This document shows positions 47,524 through 58,470 of a stretch of 64,000 bases of DNA, one piece after another; position 1 is the first letter of the stretch; each line of letters opens with the position of its first letter. The stretch comes from Adiantum capillus-veneris. Lineage: Eukaryota > Streptophyta > Polypodiopsida > Polypodiales > Pteridaceae. The notes beneath the pieces were generated by a model. That model worked only from the letters and a program-made list of their open reading frames with translations. It ran no database searches and had not been told where the DNA came from. The DNA lies in contig CM043966.1 in the NCBI GenBank assembly GCA_014529385.2, forward strand, positions 105,473,087 through 105,537,086, in the 5' to 3' direction. The position numbers and the translations under genes were made by a program.

Positions 47524-47698
47524 GCATTCTCAAATGCAGAACCAATAGAAGAGCAAAAAGGGCATAATTTCGACTATTTTGAGGGTTGTTGTTTGATTGC
47601 GAAATTTTCTAGACTAACCCAAGTACATATGCCCTTATACAACATATATCTATAGATATATGGGGCCAAACGCCAAATCAAGCCCCTAGGTGTGTGTG

Positions 47699-47706
47699 TA
47701 TATAAG
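47699..47706 (+). promoter_or_regulatory. Candidate internal TATA box
   Basis: TATATAAG within GTGTATATAAGTAG, nearly 2 kb before ORF3. A separate promoter would explain expression of a distant third ORF, but only the motif is seen. Confidence 0.3.
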
Positions 47707-49256
47707 TAGAAATAGCCATTTTCCGGGCAAAAGATTGGTAAAGCGGAGAAATCCGGCCATAAAAATTGCATTGCGAGTGTATATAATGTTTTGCGGAGAT
47801 GTTTGTGATTATTATGATTTTTGGAGATTTTTTGGGTTTAATTTGCTATTTTCCTTTTAATTTTGCTAAATTTCGGCTGAAAAACTTCAAAAATACAAAA
47901 AGCAAGTGAAAAACGATCGTAATGAAAAACAAAAAATATGGGGATGATCAGTGACTATAGGACAACCTATGGTACAGTGGGGGTGTAATTATGAGATAGG
48001 AGCGGAAAGCGTGTTTTGGCCAGGTTTTGTCCGAAATGCCAAATTTCTGGTAAACAGAGCAAATGGAGTCCAAATCAAGAAATTTTTGAGCCTAAACCGC
48101 ATCTCGCAAGAAGTTGGGAGTACATGTCAAATTTCATGAAAAGTGGTTCGGGGACCTCCATTATAAGAAATTTTCACCTCATTTTTAGCTCATTTTCACT
48201 ATTGACCTTGTGGAGAGAGCTTCTGCCACCTAGAGCGAATGGACCTTCCAGCAGCTTCTACGACGCGCACGACTACCCGACGAGCTTCAGACATGAGAGG
48301 TAGGCTCACCACCTTGAGCTTTTCGCGCATGTTTGTCGTTTTGTCGCGAAAACTAGCATAGGGTTAACACACAAAGCGGACGGTAGAGACCTACAAGTAG
48401 AGGCGGCGACCTAATGGCTAACCCAAAAGCAACGAGACTTCATCGGCAACTTACTCTAGCATAGGATACCAGTCTTGGATGTCCAAAGGCAGTAGAAAAC
48501 CATCGGGAAAAACCCTAATTCCTAGAATCCAGCAAGAGGCCACCAAATAGGAAATCGGCGAAAAGGCGCCCAAATGCTACCAAAATTCATGGGTAGGAGC
48601 ATCTCGACATGCTCGACAAGTCTATGCGACCACATGACCAAAAAGTGACCCAAAGCAGCACTAAACTTCAGAAACGGCATCAGACACACAAAGCGTCAAA
48701 TTGCTCTTGCGGCCAAACCGCATGCCTGTTTGCCACCAAACTTCACGAGCGGCTTTCCTAGACCATCAACAACCAAGTCCTATGGTGGTAGACCGCCACA
48801 AATCATCGAAGACATGTAAACGCAACCACGGGTGCTTCTAGAGCGACAAATTGCCAAATGAAGCTCCAGTAAAGCCAAAGTCGACAAAAACCATACGGCA
48901 AGGATCCCCAAGGGATCGGAAAGCTATGGAGACCAACATCAAGAAATTTCATCGCCAAAAAGCACTCCAAAAGGCAGAAAACGGCTTGGAGGCTCTCAAG
49001 GTCATTTTTGGGCACAAATCCCAACATTTTTCATCATACACATTTTCTGAATGAGCTTTACATGCTATCCACCAAGTTTCATCACATTTGGACCAAAATT
49101 GACCTCATATGCATGAAAAACGCAAAGTTAGGGCATAGATGCAAAAATGGGCCATGGACCTACCAAATCTTGTCCAAATCACATGAAACTTGAACAACAC
49201 ATTCACAAGCACCTCACCAACCAATGTGTGTGGATATAAGCAAAAATTGATGAAGT

Positions 49257-49566
49257 AGACATTCTACGCGTAGGATGTCTGTTTGACATTTTTTGGCCTA
49301 CAAAGGATGTTCGTTCATTCCAGATCCAATCACCTCATCATCAAGAGCTCATATATCAATTTTGAAGCCATTCTAATCATTTTTTACCCCCAACACCTTC
49401 AAGATACACTTTTTGAGCCCAAAAACACTACACAGGCTCTTACAAGCATCAATCCTTGTCCAAATCCAAATCCAAGAGCATAGCCATGTTCCATAAGCCA
49501 TGCACTACCAGCATGTCAAGTATCAACTAATTCTAATGAAAAAGACATCCTACACGTAGGATGTCT
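49257..49566. repeat. Two CGCG-type palindromes before ORF3 of E
   Basis: 49257-49280 and 49543-49566 are the same 24-bp palindrome as in the leader, each with one change: ATTC for ATCC in the first, and CACG for CGCG in the centre of the second (a CpG change). The last one ends 121 nt before the ORF3 start codon. Confidence 0.9.
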
Positions 49567-49687
49567 AAATGAAAATTTTTGGCCAGATTTGCACTGTGAG
49601 CACATGCACAGTTTCACAAGTTCCTTTTAAGCTTTATTTTCAATTTTCAAGTCATTTGGATAGTTAAAACTCAGTTTCTCAGCTAAT

Positions 49688-52600
49688 ATGAAAAAAAACG
49701 CTAACTTCGGACTACTGAGTGCAACAGGATCTATGCCAGCCGCGAAGTCACCGACAAAGAAGAAAAGAATGACCATTAAGGATTACCTAGAAGAAGTGGA
49801 GCCCTTCGTCACACCAGAAGAAACACTAAAGCCCACCAGCACATGGATCCAAGAAGATCTATTAGAGTCCAACGACCTAAATATCTACCAAGGAGTATTC
49901 AAGGACACTGAAGGGAATGTGATCGAGCTACTAATGCTGCCGCAAGAACTCAATGAGTTCGTAAGAAGCAAGATGGCCGGATACTTGGAGAAGATTGATC
50001 TCCACAACTACTTTGAAGCAGTGCCGGCAGGGGTTGACATAAAGAGAGTCTGGGAGTTTGTGGAGACCATCAAAGAAGATGGAGTGGCCAGAATAATCGA
50101 TCTACAAGGCAGGCCAGAAATAGAAATAATCGTCACTGAGCAAGTTGTAGCAGATGCACTAGACCTCTCCAACAAGGGGGATAGTGTAACTAAAAGAAGG
50201 GATGATGTCAAGGTGTACAATGAGAAGAAAGGAAACTACACTTTTGAAGATATTGCCAACCCAAGAGTGGCAATCATGAGTCAGTTGTACAACCAATACT
50301 TCCATATGTGCACGAAGAGGCCACAAAAGTACAGAATGCCGCCAGGTGCAATTGCCACGACATTCACTTGGGCAATGATGAAGAGCACTCCAAAGATAAT
50401 CAATTATGCAGCATATATACATGACAACCTAGTGAATATGGGCAACAAGAAGCCAACATATATTATGCTAGGAGAACTAATCACTAAGGTGATTTATGGG
50501 GCATTGCACGCAAAAGGAAGATGGCCTGACCCCCCGTCACAGAACGACTGGCTGAGGCTAAAAGAAGACAAAGAAGACGAGCCACAAAGAGCACCAAGGG
50601 TTGCCAAAATACTGAAAAGACGGCTAGAGCCTGTTCAAGAAGAGCAGCCAGAACAAAAGAAAGGAAAGAAAGAATTTTCCCAAGTGCCGGCTAAAGAGAC
50701 AAAGTCACAAAAAGTGGCTAGACTAGAGCGGCTGATGGAGAGCTTCAGAGCAGAAAGAGCCCTTAAAGGCGATTTGAGTGAACTCTGGAAGCCGTCTCTA
50801 GAATCAATGTCGAGATCATCCCGAAGGGTGCAAAGGGATAGATTCGAAGATTACATTAAAAATTTTGAGATTCTTGATGCCGCATGAGAGAATATCCAGC
50901 ATGTACCTTTTACAGAAGAGGAAGTGGAGCAAGTACGACAGAAACTGCTAGATGAGCAAGACAGCCAAGAGAGAGAAAGAAAAACTAAGGCAGACAGAGA
51001 TTTAAAGAAAAAGCCTACATCTCTACCGGCCAGCCCACAGCCCTTACCACCGCTTTCACCACCTCCTAGCAGCCCTCCACAAGAAGGTAAAGAGGCTGAA
51101 GACAAACCAGAAGAACGAGAAGAGGCCAAGCAAGAGCAGAGCCAGGAGGCGAAACCAAAAGAAGAGGCTAAGCCTTAAAGTGGGCAACAAGAGCCAAATG
51201 ATTCATATAACACATTTTTGGACCTGCTAGCAGTAGGATACATGAAAGAAGAGGCTGCCACAGTCGCATTCGACTTGGCAAGCACAGGGCCTAAGAAAAA
51301 AATGCAAAGCATCAGGTTAGTAGAACTAAAAGAGATGGCAACAGATACAGTGGACCTGCACCCGCCCTCCAACGATTGGGATGTGGTGATGACAAAGTTA
51401 ACTGGGTTAAGAGCGTAGTCCATGGCCTCAGAAAGTGAGATGGCAGCTCTCAAGGCCACTAAAGTGAAGATAAAGCTGGAAGTAGACTCTTTGCAAGGAC
51501 AAAGTCAAAGGAAGAAAGAGAGAGAAGCGGAGCTACAGGCCAGCCTAGCAAGGGCATTGCAAAGATGCCAGGAAATGGAGAAAGAAAATCAGGCAGCAGC
51601 ACAAAGAATGCAAGGAGTTGAAGAGGAATGTAAGAAACTCAGCAATTCAATGATAGATGCCGAGAGGGAAAGGGATAACCTGACCCTACAGCTGGCTGAG
51701 GAATCTAAAGAAGTTGAAGCCATGTGAAACACCAAAGAAAAGGTGGAGATAGATCAAGAAGCCATCCAGAATGAGGTCATTGAGCTCAAGGACCAGCTCA
51801 AAGTGAAAGATCAAACCATCCAGAGGCTGCAGACATCTACTGCCAGAGTCTGAGCTACTAGCTCGACTCACATCACTACTGAAAGCCAACTTCATGAAGA
51901 ACAGATGCAAGAACTTCAGAAGGAGCTGACTCTAGAGAAAAATCAAAGATTGATGATGGCAGAAGGGTCTATTGTTCTGCAAACACGAATGGAAGAAGAA
52001 CAAAAATCCATGCAAGAGGAGTTAGAAAGTATCAAAAGAAAGCTCGAGGAGGCGAAAAAGATAAAAGCAGAATTGAACGACCTCCTCGTAAATATGGGTG
52101 AAGAAGCTGTTCAAAACAGAAAAACGGAAACTCATAAAGTAGATTGAGGAGCTGAGAGGACAGCAAGCCGGAGAGCAAGAGGGCACAGGGCCAGCAGCCA
52201 ATGAAAGCATAGATTTAGAAGATGTGGCAGATCCGGTGGACACACCTATGCAAGAGGAAATCCTAGAAGGATCCTCTCAAGAGCCACAAGATCTGACACA
52301 AGAGGAGGAAGAAAAGCTGCGTAAGGCAATAGAGGTGGAGATTAGAGAGACAACAAAGGAAGCCTTGGAGTGGGAGGAGAGGGTTTTCAAATCCATGACT
52401 ATCCAGAAGATCAACGATAGCAACCTCAGGCGCGAATGGCTTCAACCCTCTCTCCCATATCCTTTGCTGAAATATGAATCCGCCACCATCAATAAGAGGA
52501 TTAGAGAACAGCCGACCGTGCCACTCTACAATGCAGATATCTCTCAACCAGAAGGGATCCGGCTAATAGTTGACTCTCAGCCCAAATGGAGGAAGGCTTG

Positions 52601-53168
52601 GCTCACAAAGTACCCACAATACCTAATCCATTTGGTAGAGGCACCGAAAAACATCAGAGACAACCTCAGCTTTTGTCCTCTACCAAGGATCAGGACGTGG
52701 AAAGCCCAGGAGATATTACAAAGGAGCCAACCCACTTGGCTGAATTATCCTAAGCTGTCGTGCTTGAAGGCAGGTGAGAGAATAAGTGTCCAATACATGG
52801 TGAAAACCCTCACGTGCGCCATCAAATTGTCCACTGGCTCACATGACCTTACGTGCATCATGATGAAGAAAATCTGCAAAACTCTTATAGCAGTATTTGA
52901 GACATTCAAGCCAGGCCAGGTGACAGACAGTATCTTCTTCTTCCAAGATACTTACATATGTGCCTATGATCTGTCTAGTCAGCCTTCCAAGGAGGTGATA
53001 CATGCGTTGCATCAACGAATAATGTTTCTACCATCCTATCACCTCCAGGCCTTTGAAGAAGCGTTCTACACCGGCTTCTTCACAATAAACATTGATATTT
53101 TCGGCCCAACAATGATGAATCTACATGCAAGATACAAATCACTGATCACGATGTGTGAAACCATATGA
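49688..53168 (+). pseudogene. Element E ORF3: ~1,160-codon protein with long coiled coil
   Basis: ATG at 49688. The frame runs to 52147 with stops at 50885, 51176, 51416, 51725, 51852 and 52145, then continues to TGA/TAG at 53168 after a one-base shift near 52128. Residues 1-400 form a folded-looking domain (TIKDYLEEVEPFVTPEETL, KIDLHNYFEAVPAGVDIKRV, YRMPPGAIATTFTWAMMKS). A Pro/Glu/Lys-rich hinge follows (51040-51175), then about 240 residues of heptad-like coiled coil (51422-52147), then a C-terminal domain (LRREWLQPSLPYPLLKYES, VQYMVKTLTCAIKLSTGS, FLPSYHLQAFEEAFYTGFF). I see no signal peptide, transmembrane helix or furin-type site, so it is not a recognisable envelope protein. Function unknown. 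Confidence 0.75.
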
Positions 53169-53210
53169 TGAAGAAGCATCTCAGCGGCCATGTCGGGGAC
53201 GACATGAGCA

Positions 53211-53223
53211 AGGAGGGGGGGAG
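53211..53223 (+). promoter_or_regulatory. Element E 3' polypurine tract
   Basis: AGGAGGGGGGGAG immediately before the 3' LTR (TGTTAGAAGC). The place of plus-strand priming. Confidence 0.92.
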
Positions 53224-54158
53224 TGTTAGAAGCTGGGCACACCCCACGGAAACTAACTACTCGGAAGATTATCATTTTTTGTAATTATTCATTTATTGAG
53301 GAAACCTGATTTTTCACCTTGTAAATATTGGGGCTTACAGAAGTTTCCAAATTGTATCCCAGTTTTGATAGTTAGATTGAGTAGATGGTTGATTTTGGAA
53401 CTTTAGGGTTTGAGAATTGTAAGGTATTTATACCACTTTTTGACCTTAATGAAAAAAACCCTTTTGTCATTTTCAAAACAGGTTTTGAAGTCTGTGAGTG
53501 AGCGTACTGTGTACGAGAGAGAGAGTGAGATTCATCTTAATGCTACGTGTGCACCGGTGGTCGGAATCGAGTGCGGAGAAGTGCAGCATGTTTTCCCCGA
53601 CGACAGCTATGCGCCGATACCTACATTGCACGCGTACGGTCCGGTTTTGCGAGCTCCTTCTACGAGATTCATCTGGTGATTGGGTGAGCATACGTTGTCC
53701 AATTTTGCATTGCAGCATATCCACGCGTTCACATTGAGTAGAGCTACACATTAGGCACTTTAGATTTTGGAAACGAAGACCTGCAAATTTCGTCCAGACA
53801 TCCTACATGATTTTGCACCGGGTGTTTTGGGTTGGGGTTTTGGTTCATAGACCTTAGGGAGAGTGACCTATTGGTGTTAGTAGGGTCTACTTCAAGTTCT
53901 ATGGTGTTTCGAGATTGTTTGATGGGTGTTCGGCTCTAGACAGCGTTGTAGGAAGTTTCCTCTTATGCACTCTTGAAGACTCTAACTTAGACAATTGGTA
54001 GAGACCTCTGTAGGAATTAGTTAGGAGTCGGTCGAGTGTAGGTTGACACCTTATGCTTGCTTCAACACGCCTGTGGGTCGAGCTTCGTCCTTAGCTGACA
54101 TTAGATGTTAGGTGAGTTCTCGATGTGCTGACGTCCGTCGTGACGTATCCATCCAACA
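53224..54158 (+). repeat. Element E 3' LTR
   Basis: 935 bp, pairs with 34969-35906. TG...CA ends, same TATA-like region, shorter GA run interrupted by T. Half-site at 53796-53807 has lost its CpG. Followed by the target duplication GTCCT (54159-54163). Confidence 0.95.
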
Positions 54159-54163
54159 GTCCT
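54159..54163. repeat. Target site duplication of element E, right
   Basis: GTCCT, identical to 34964-34968. Confidence 0.93.
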
Positions 54164-54560
54164 GGTACATAACATACATCTCGTAGCGTAAGCAATGCAC
54201 CGCTAGGTAAAGACATGCATACATCTCCAGCACCCTCTATGTCATATGCTGAACCATCAGCAAATTTCACACAACGAAGTCTCCCACTAGAGAAAGAGCA
54301 AAACAAATCATGACGTGGCGTCACGTGAAAAACTGCATGCCCGTCTAGTAGAAAACGCGTAGACAATGTGCTATCCCAAGACACAAAGTAGTCTGAAGGC
54401 AAGCTAGACTCAAAAGTGATATGTCCATCACATGCACACACTCTAGCATGTGTCCTCATAGTAGCACCATGCATCTGCCTCTTCCGTTGCCTCATACGCC
54501 TGAAGCAACGACGCCTAATATGCCCATCACGGCAACAGTGTCAACATGTCAGTCGCGATC
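54164..54560 (-). pseudogene. Copia gag end and protease, interrupted by element E
   Basis: The minus strand reads a degenerate CCHC knuckle (HCCRDGHIRRRC, about 54510-54545), then DYFVSWDS, FLLDGHAVFHVTPRHDLFCS (protease: the usual Asp-Ser-Gly-Ala replaced by D-G-H-A), RCVKFADGSAYDIEGAGDV and LTLRDVCYVPG. The protein continues on the far side of E at 34963 with SLISV and RFRF-type copia sequence. The catalytic motif is lost. Confidence 0.82.
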
Positions 54561-55435
54561 GTGAATGAGAACCACCTCTAACCTAAAGCGTCTCCATGCC
54601 AAAACTATGGCAAACAATGCTTGAGATCACAAGACTCTCCTACCCGAGAGCAAACCACTGTCTCAAGCAAAGAAGGATACACAACTCCTCACTCTTGCGA
54701 GAGTGGATACAAAAACACAAAACTGTGTCCAAACTGACAAAACCCGTCAAAGTGAGAGTAAACACTCGATCACAAACTATGGCGAGAATCTGGGAAAAAT
54801 CCGACAGAGTTTCCCTTGAAAAGTGAGCAAAAACTCAAGTACAATCTCTACCATAAACCATAACACTACTCAATGCCAATGAGCAGAAATGCCAAAATGG
54901 CTCCACATTTTCACATACAATGGCAATCCGCACTCAAAGTATATCAACGCAGTGACCGCGCATAAGCAAGCGCCAAAAAAGTTGCAATCCGGAAACTTGA
55001 TCAATGCGAAAACAATACTCTCAAGAGAGCTCACCGACACTTGAAAGTGCTCGCCAAAATGCATGTATAATGGGCATCAACCATGCGCCATAACCATATG
55101 CAAACCCATTCACAAAGACCATGAATCCAAGCACAAAATCACTGCCAAAGTATCCTATGAAAATCAGTGAAAGAAGCTCCACCTGTGTGCTCCAAAAAAC
55201 AATGTCTCTCAAGAGACCGCTTCGATGGTGTGTAAACGCCTCCGTACTTCGTTGCCCAAACCTACCAAAAACCCTCAAACCACAAGCTTTACACAAGTTC
55301 AAATTGCATCTTCAGCTCAGAATTGATACACCTAACTTCAACCACCTGTCGTGCTTCCAAAAGTGCATCAAACTCGCACACTATGCTAAAACAAAAAATT
55401 TGCAATTTCTATATACAGTCAGTCTGAGCTGAATA
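54561..55435. other. Unassigned sequence between copia and element F
   Basis: The copia gag capsid and 5' LTR should lie here on the minus strand, but I cannot recognise them. Short open frames on both strands have no known motif. The junction with the element F integrase is near 55436-55445. Confidence 0.4.
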
Positions 55436-56130
55436 TCAGCAAAACGGTGAGGAATTTGCAAAACATTTCTTCTGCAAAGTTGTAGACCATGTTGAAACGG
55501 ATGGGCCAAATCTGCAACAAATGTGAGTGTAGACAAACTTTCTAACTATCCTCTCATTTACTCTTGCCACACTTTGAGCTTCTACCCACCTAGTCATGTA
55601 GTCTATGGCCACCAAGATATACAATTTTCCATTTTTAGTCCTGAGCAATGGACCCATAGCATCAATGCCCCATTTTTCAAACGGACAATTTGCAAGGACT
55701 AACTGACGTGGATCATGTAACAAACGCTTGTTTCCATTAATCTGACAATTGTGGAAGCTTTTACACCAATGTTGAACATCAATGTGCAAGCTTGGCCAAA
55801 CATACCCGGCAAGCAAAATCTTTTTCGCAGTGAGTTCCTGTGCAAAATGACCACCACACGTTTCCTCATGCAAACCTTCAAGAATGGCTGGAATCTCCTT
55901 GGTTGTTGGTATTCTCCTGCAAACTTGATCTTTTCCTCTTTGGTAGAGGGCACCTTCCAAAAACAAATACGAACTCGCCTTCTTAATGAGCCTCCTTATT
56001 TGAGCCTTTGTGAAGCCTTCTAGAAACTCGCCCTCTAAAATGTAGCTCACAATGGGAGCCAATGACTCCATCCCCTGATACCTTGGTTGTTTAATCACTG
56101 TTGCTACCATGATGACGTGCACTTCACCTT
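55436..56130 (-). pseudogene. Element F integrase, truncated in the core
   Basis: Minus-strand zinc domain: YLFLEGALYQRGKDQVC, LHEETCGGHFAQ, YVWPSLHIDVQHWC and CKSFHNCQ. Core: WGIDAMGPL with the first Asp, ILVAIDYMTRWVEAQ. The second catalytic block (SDNG in the family) is garbled by a frameshift, and the frame ends at 55436, so the Glu and the C-terminus are missing. Confidence 0.85.
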
Positions 56131-56530
56131 CAACACATGTAACTGCTTTTTGGGCAAGCAAATCAGCATCTTCATTTTGTTTCCTAGGAATATGATACAA
56201 TTGTACTTCTTCAAATTGATTGAAGAGTTTACGGATGGCATGAACCTTTTGCCTTAGCCTTTCATTCTTACAAACCCAAATACCTAGAATTTTCTTCACA
56301 ATGAGAAGTGCATCCCCTTTTACCATGAGACGTTGTATACCTTGGCCAAGGCACATCTTCAACCCATGAAGTAGTGTGTCGTATTCTGCTTCATTTTTTC
56401 TAGTTGAACCTGGTAGATTGACCTTCTCTTTCATGACCACCTCTCCCCTTGGGTTGAGAATACTAGCCCTCCCCCTGCTTTTCCTGTGACTCGTCAAAAA
56501 GCTCCATCAAAGAACAAGGTAAAAGCATTA
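56131..56530 (-). pseudogene. Element F second (archaeal-type) RNase H
   Basis: After the RT-linked RNase H, the minus strand reads AFTLFFDGAF (first Asp), a stop and frameshift, then NPRGEVV, NEAEYDTLLHGLKMCLGQGI (Glu), LMVKGDALLIVKKI (Asp) and YHIPRKQNEDADLLAQKAV (Asp). An additional RNase H of this type between RNase H and integrase is the mark of Tat-lineage gypsy elements in plants. Confidence 0.85.
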
Positions 56531-58134
56531 GGAATACTTTTAGGTGGTGGCAATGGTAGGGTCTTTACTTCAGGCACCTTTATTTCCTTCTCATGTACCT
56601 TATAAGTGAGAATCCCTGCCAATTGTGCACGCACACTATCTTCTACCTTGAAAGAGTATTGAAACCCTTGCAACTCCATAATCCACTTTGAGATCCTAGT
56701 ACTAAGATTCATTTGAGATGACACCCAAGGGAACAAATTTTCTGTAGTGAGAATTACAAAAGGTTTTGGTAGCAAGTAGGATCTAAACTTTCTCACTGTA
56801 AACATGAGAGAAAGCATCATGAGTTCTGCCTCCGTGTAGCCTCTCTCTAAAGCATTCATGACCCTACTAGCAAAGTAGATGGGTCGCCGCCTGGTACTAT
56901 GGGGATCTTGTTGTAATAAAACTGCACCAATCGTTTCCTTCCCAACACTAGAGCTAACAAAGAATGTGTACTCCCAACAAGGAGGCATGAGTGTTGGTAG
57001 CTTTGCCAGAATGACTTTAATATTACAAAAATACTCTTCAAGATCATCAGACCATGCAAATTCTACTTGTTGTGTCAACTTTTGCAAAGGGTGAAGTAAC
57101 TCCGAGGCTAAGTGAATGAAGCGTGACATATGCTTCACCTTTTGAATGAATGAGATGACCTCCTTAAGACTCTTTGGTGATGGTAGCTCAATGAGAGCTT
57201 TTGCCTTTGCTGGATCCACCTCAATACCTTTATAGGAAACCTTGTGACCAAGCAAGATCACTTCATCCTCACCTATGTGGCACTTGTCGTGGTTGAGTTG
57301 ACCTCCCATGTTGTAAAGTTTTTTTAAACCTTCTTCTACCTTTTGTAGATGCAATGATTTTAAGTTATAAATGCAGAAATCTTCAATGAACACCCTGATT
57401 GACTTTCCAAAGAATGCTTGAAACGCCATGTTCATGAAGCGTTGGAAAGTTGCAGGAGCATTTGTCAGGCCAAATGGCATGACTCTAAAAGCATAACAAC
57501 CCCAAGGAGTGATGAAGGTTGTTTTCAACTAATCTTCCAATGCGATACCTATTTGAAAGTAACCAGAGTAGCCATCACACACAGTGTACTTCTCATGACC
57601 AGCTACCTCATTTAGTATCTCATCCAGAAATGAGAGGGAAAAGTGATCTCTTTTTGTTGCCTCATTGAGTGGACAATAATCCACACACACCCTCCACTTG
57701 CCGTTTTTCTTAGGAGTGACAACAACTGGAGAGACCCACTCTGAATTCTCCACTGGATAAATGAAACCTGCTGCTAGAAGCTTTCTTACCTCCTTGAGTA
57801 GAGCCTGCTCCTTGATGACTCCTAGCCTTCGTAGCTTTTGAGCCTTAGGTGTGGCCTCTAGCTTCAACTCAATCTTGTGCTGCACAACATCTACTCCACG
57901 CACATCGGTGTAGTCTTTAGCAAAAAGCCTAGGAAATTTCCTTAGCACACATTTGAACTCCTCTCTTTCGTCCTTTGTAAGTGTTGTAGATAACATACCT
58001 TCTAACATTCCTTCATCTTTCACATTTTGGTTCTCTTCCAAACCTCGACAAGAGGTCTCATGGTTGTTTGGCTTAAACCTTAACCCCATGACTTCAATGG
58101 AAGACTCCTCTTCAGTAATGCTGCCGCTACTTTC
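56531..58134 (-). pseudogene. Element F reverse transcriptase and RNase H
   Basis: 57529-58089 carries the RT start: FKCVLRKFPRLFAKDYTDV, FIYPVENSEWVSPVVVTPKK, WRVCVDYCPLNEATKR and YSGYFQIGIALED. A TAG (57527-57529) interrupts it, where CAG is expected, and the frame continues: TTFITPWGCYAFRVMPFGL, TNAPATFQRFMN, then VFIEDFCIY, where the first catalytic Asp of the IDD motif is Glu. RNase H: ETIGAVLLQQD, YTEAELMMLSL and later VRAQLAGIL. Tat-like. Confidence 0.88.
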
Positions 58135-58470
58135 TTATTCTAAAGTGTTATCGGTCCAATCTTGTTCCGCCTCACTTTGAGATGATTCTTCATGGAGTTC
58201 CTCTTGGCGTTGCTCCTTCATGTCAAAGAAAACCTTCTTATGATTGTCATTCCTGCAAATTAGCTTTCCACTCTCCCAATCCTGCAAAGCTTGCATTTTC
58301 ATTAGCCATGGTCTTCCTAGGATAAATGGGTAACCATTTCCTTTGGTAGACGTGACATAGAAATCCACTGCCTTCTTAATGCCAAAGGCCTCCACAAAAA
58401 CATTTTTACAAATGCCTACGCACCTAGCCTTGCTATTGTTTGCCATCTTCACTTTGATTTCAGGTGTCTC
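58135..58470 (-). pseudogene. Element F protease C-terminal part
   Basis: The minus strand reads GICKNVFVEAFGIKKAVDFY, then GYPFILGRPWLMKMQALQDW with the ILGRPW motif of gypsy proteases. The N-terminal half with the catalytic Asp is cut off by the J-type LTR at 58471, and no gag of F was found beyond that LTR. Confidence 0.8.

Larger units (their letters stand above)
47344..49687 (+). other. Element E long non-coding spacer before ORF3
   Basis: No coding domain is seen. It contains an internal copy of the polypurine tract (47511-47523), a TATA-like TATATAAG (47699-47706), two CGCG palindromes near its end and AT-rich sequence with palindromic TATATCTATAGATATA at about 47643. It separates the gag-pol block from the third ORF and has the make-up of a second leader. 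Confidence 0.6.
34969..54158 (+). mobile_element. Element E: giant Ty3/gypsy retrotransposon (19.2 kb)
   Basis: Complete by structure: LTR, primer binding site, gag-pol, extra domains after integrase, a third ORF, polypurine tract, LTR, and a perfect GTCCT duplication. The Asp-tRNA-like primer binding site and a long region between pol and the 3' LTR are features of the Athila/Tat branch. LTRs differ at about 35-40 of 935 sites by my hand count (about 4%), so it is an old insertion. All its frames are broken by stops and indels. It sits inside the copia pol gene. Confidence 0.93.

Noticed and set aside
49688-53168. ORF3 of E as an envelope gene
   Set aside because: Its position suits an env-like gene, but no signal peptide, transmembrane helix or cleavage site is visible; most of it is charged coiled coil.
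54561-55435. Copia gag capsid and 5' LTR
   Set aside because: Expected from the gene order, but no capsid motif, primer binding site or LTR end could be recognised.
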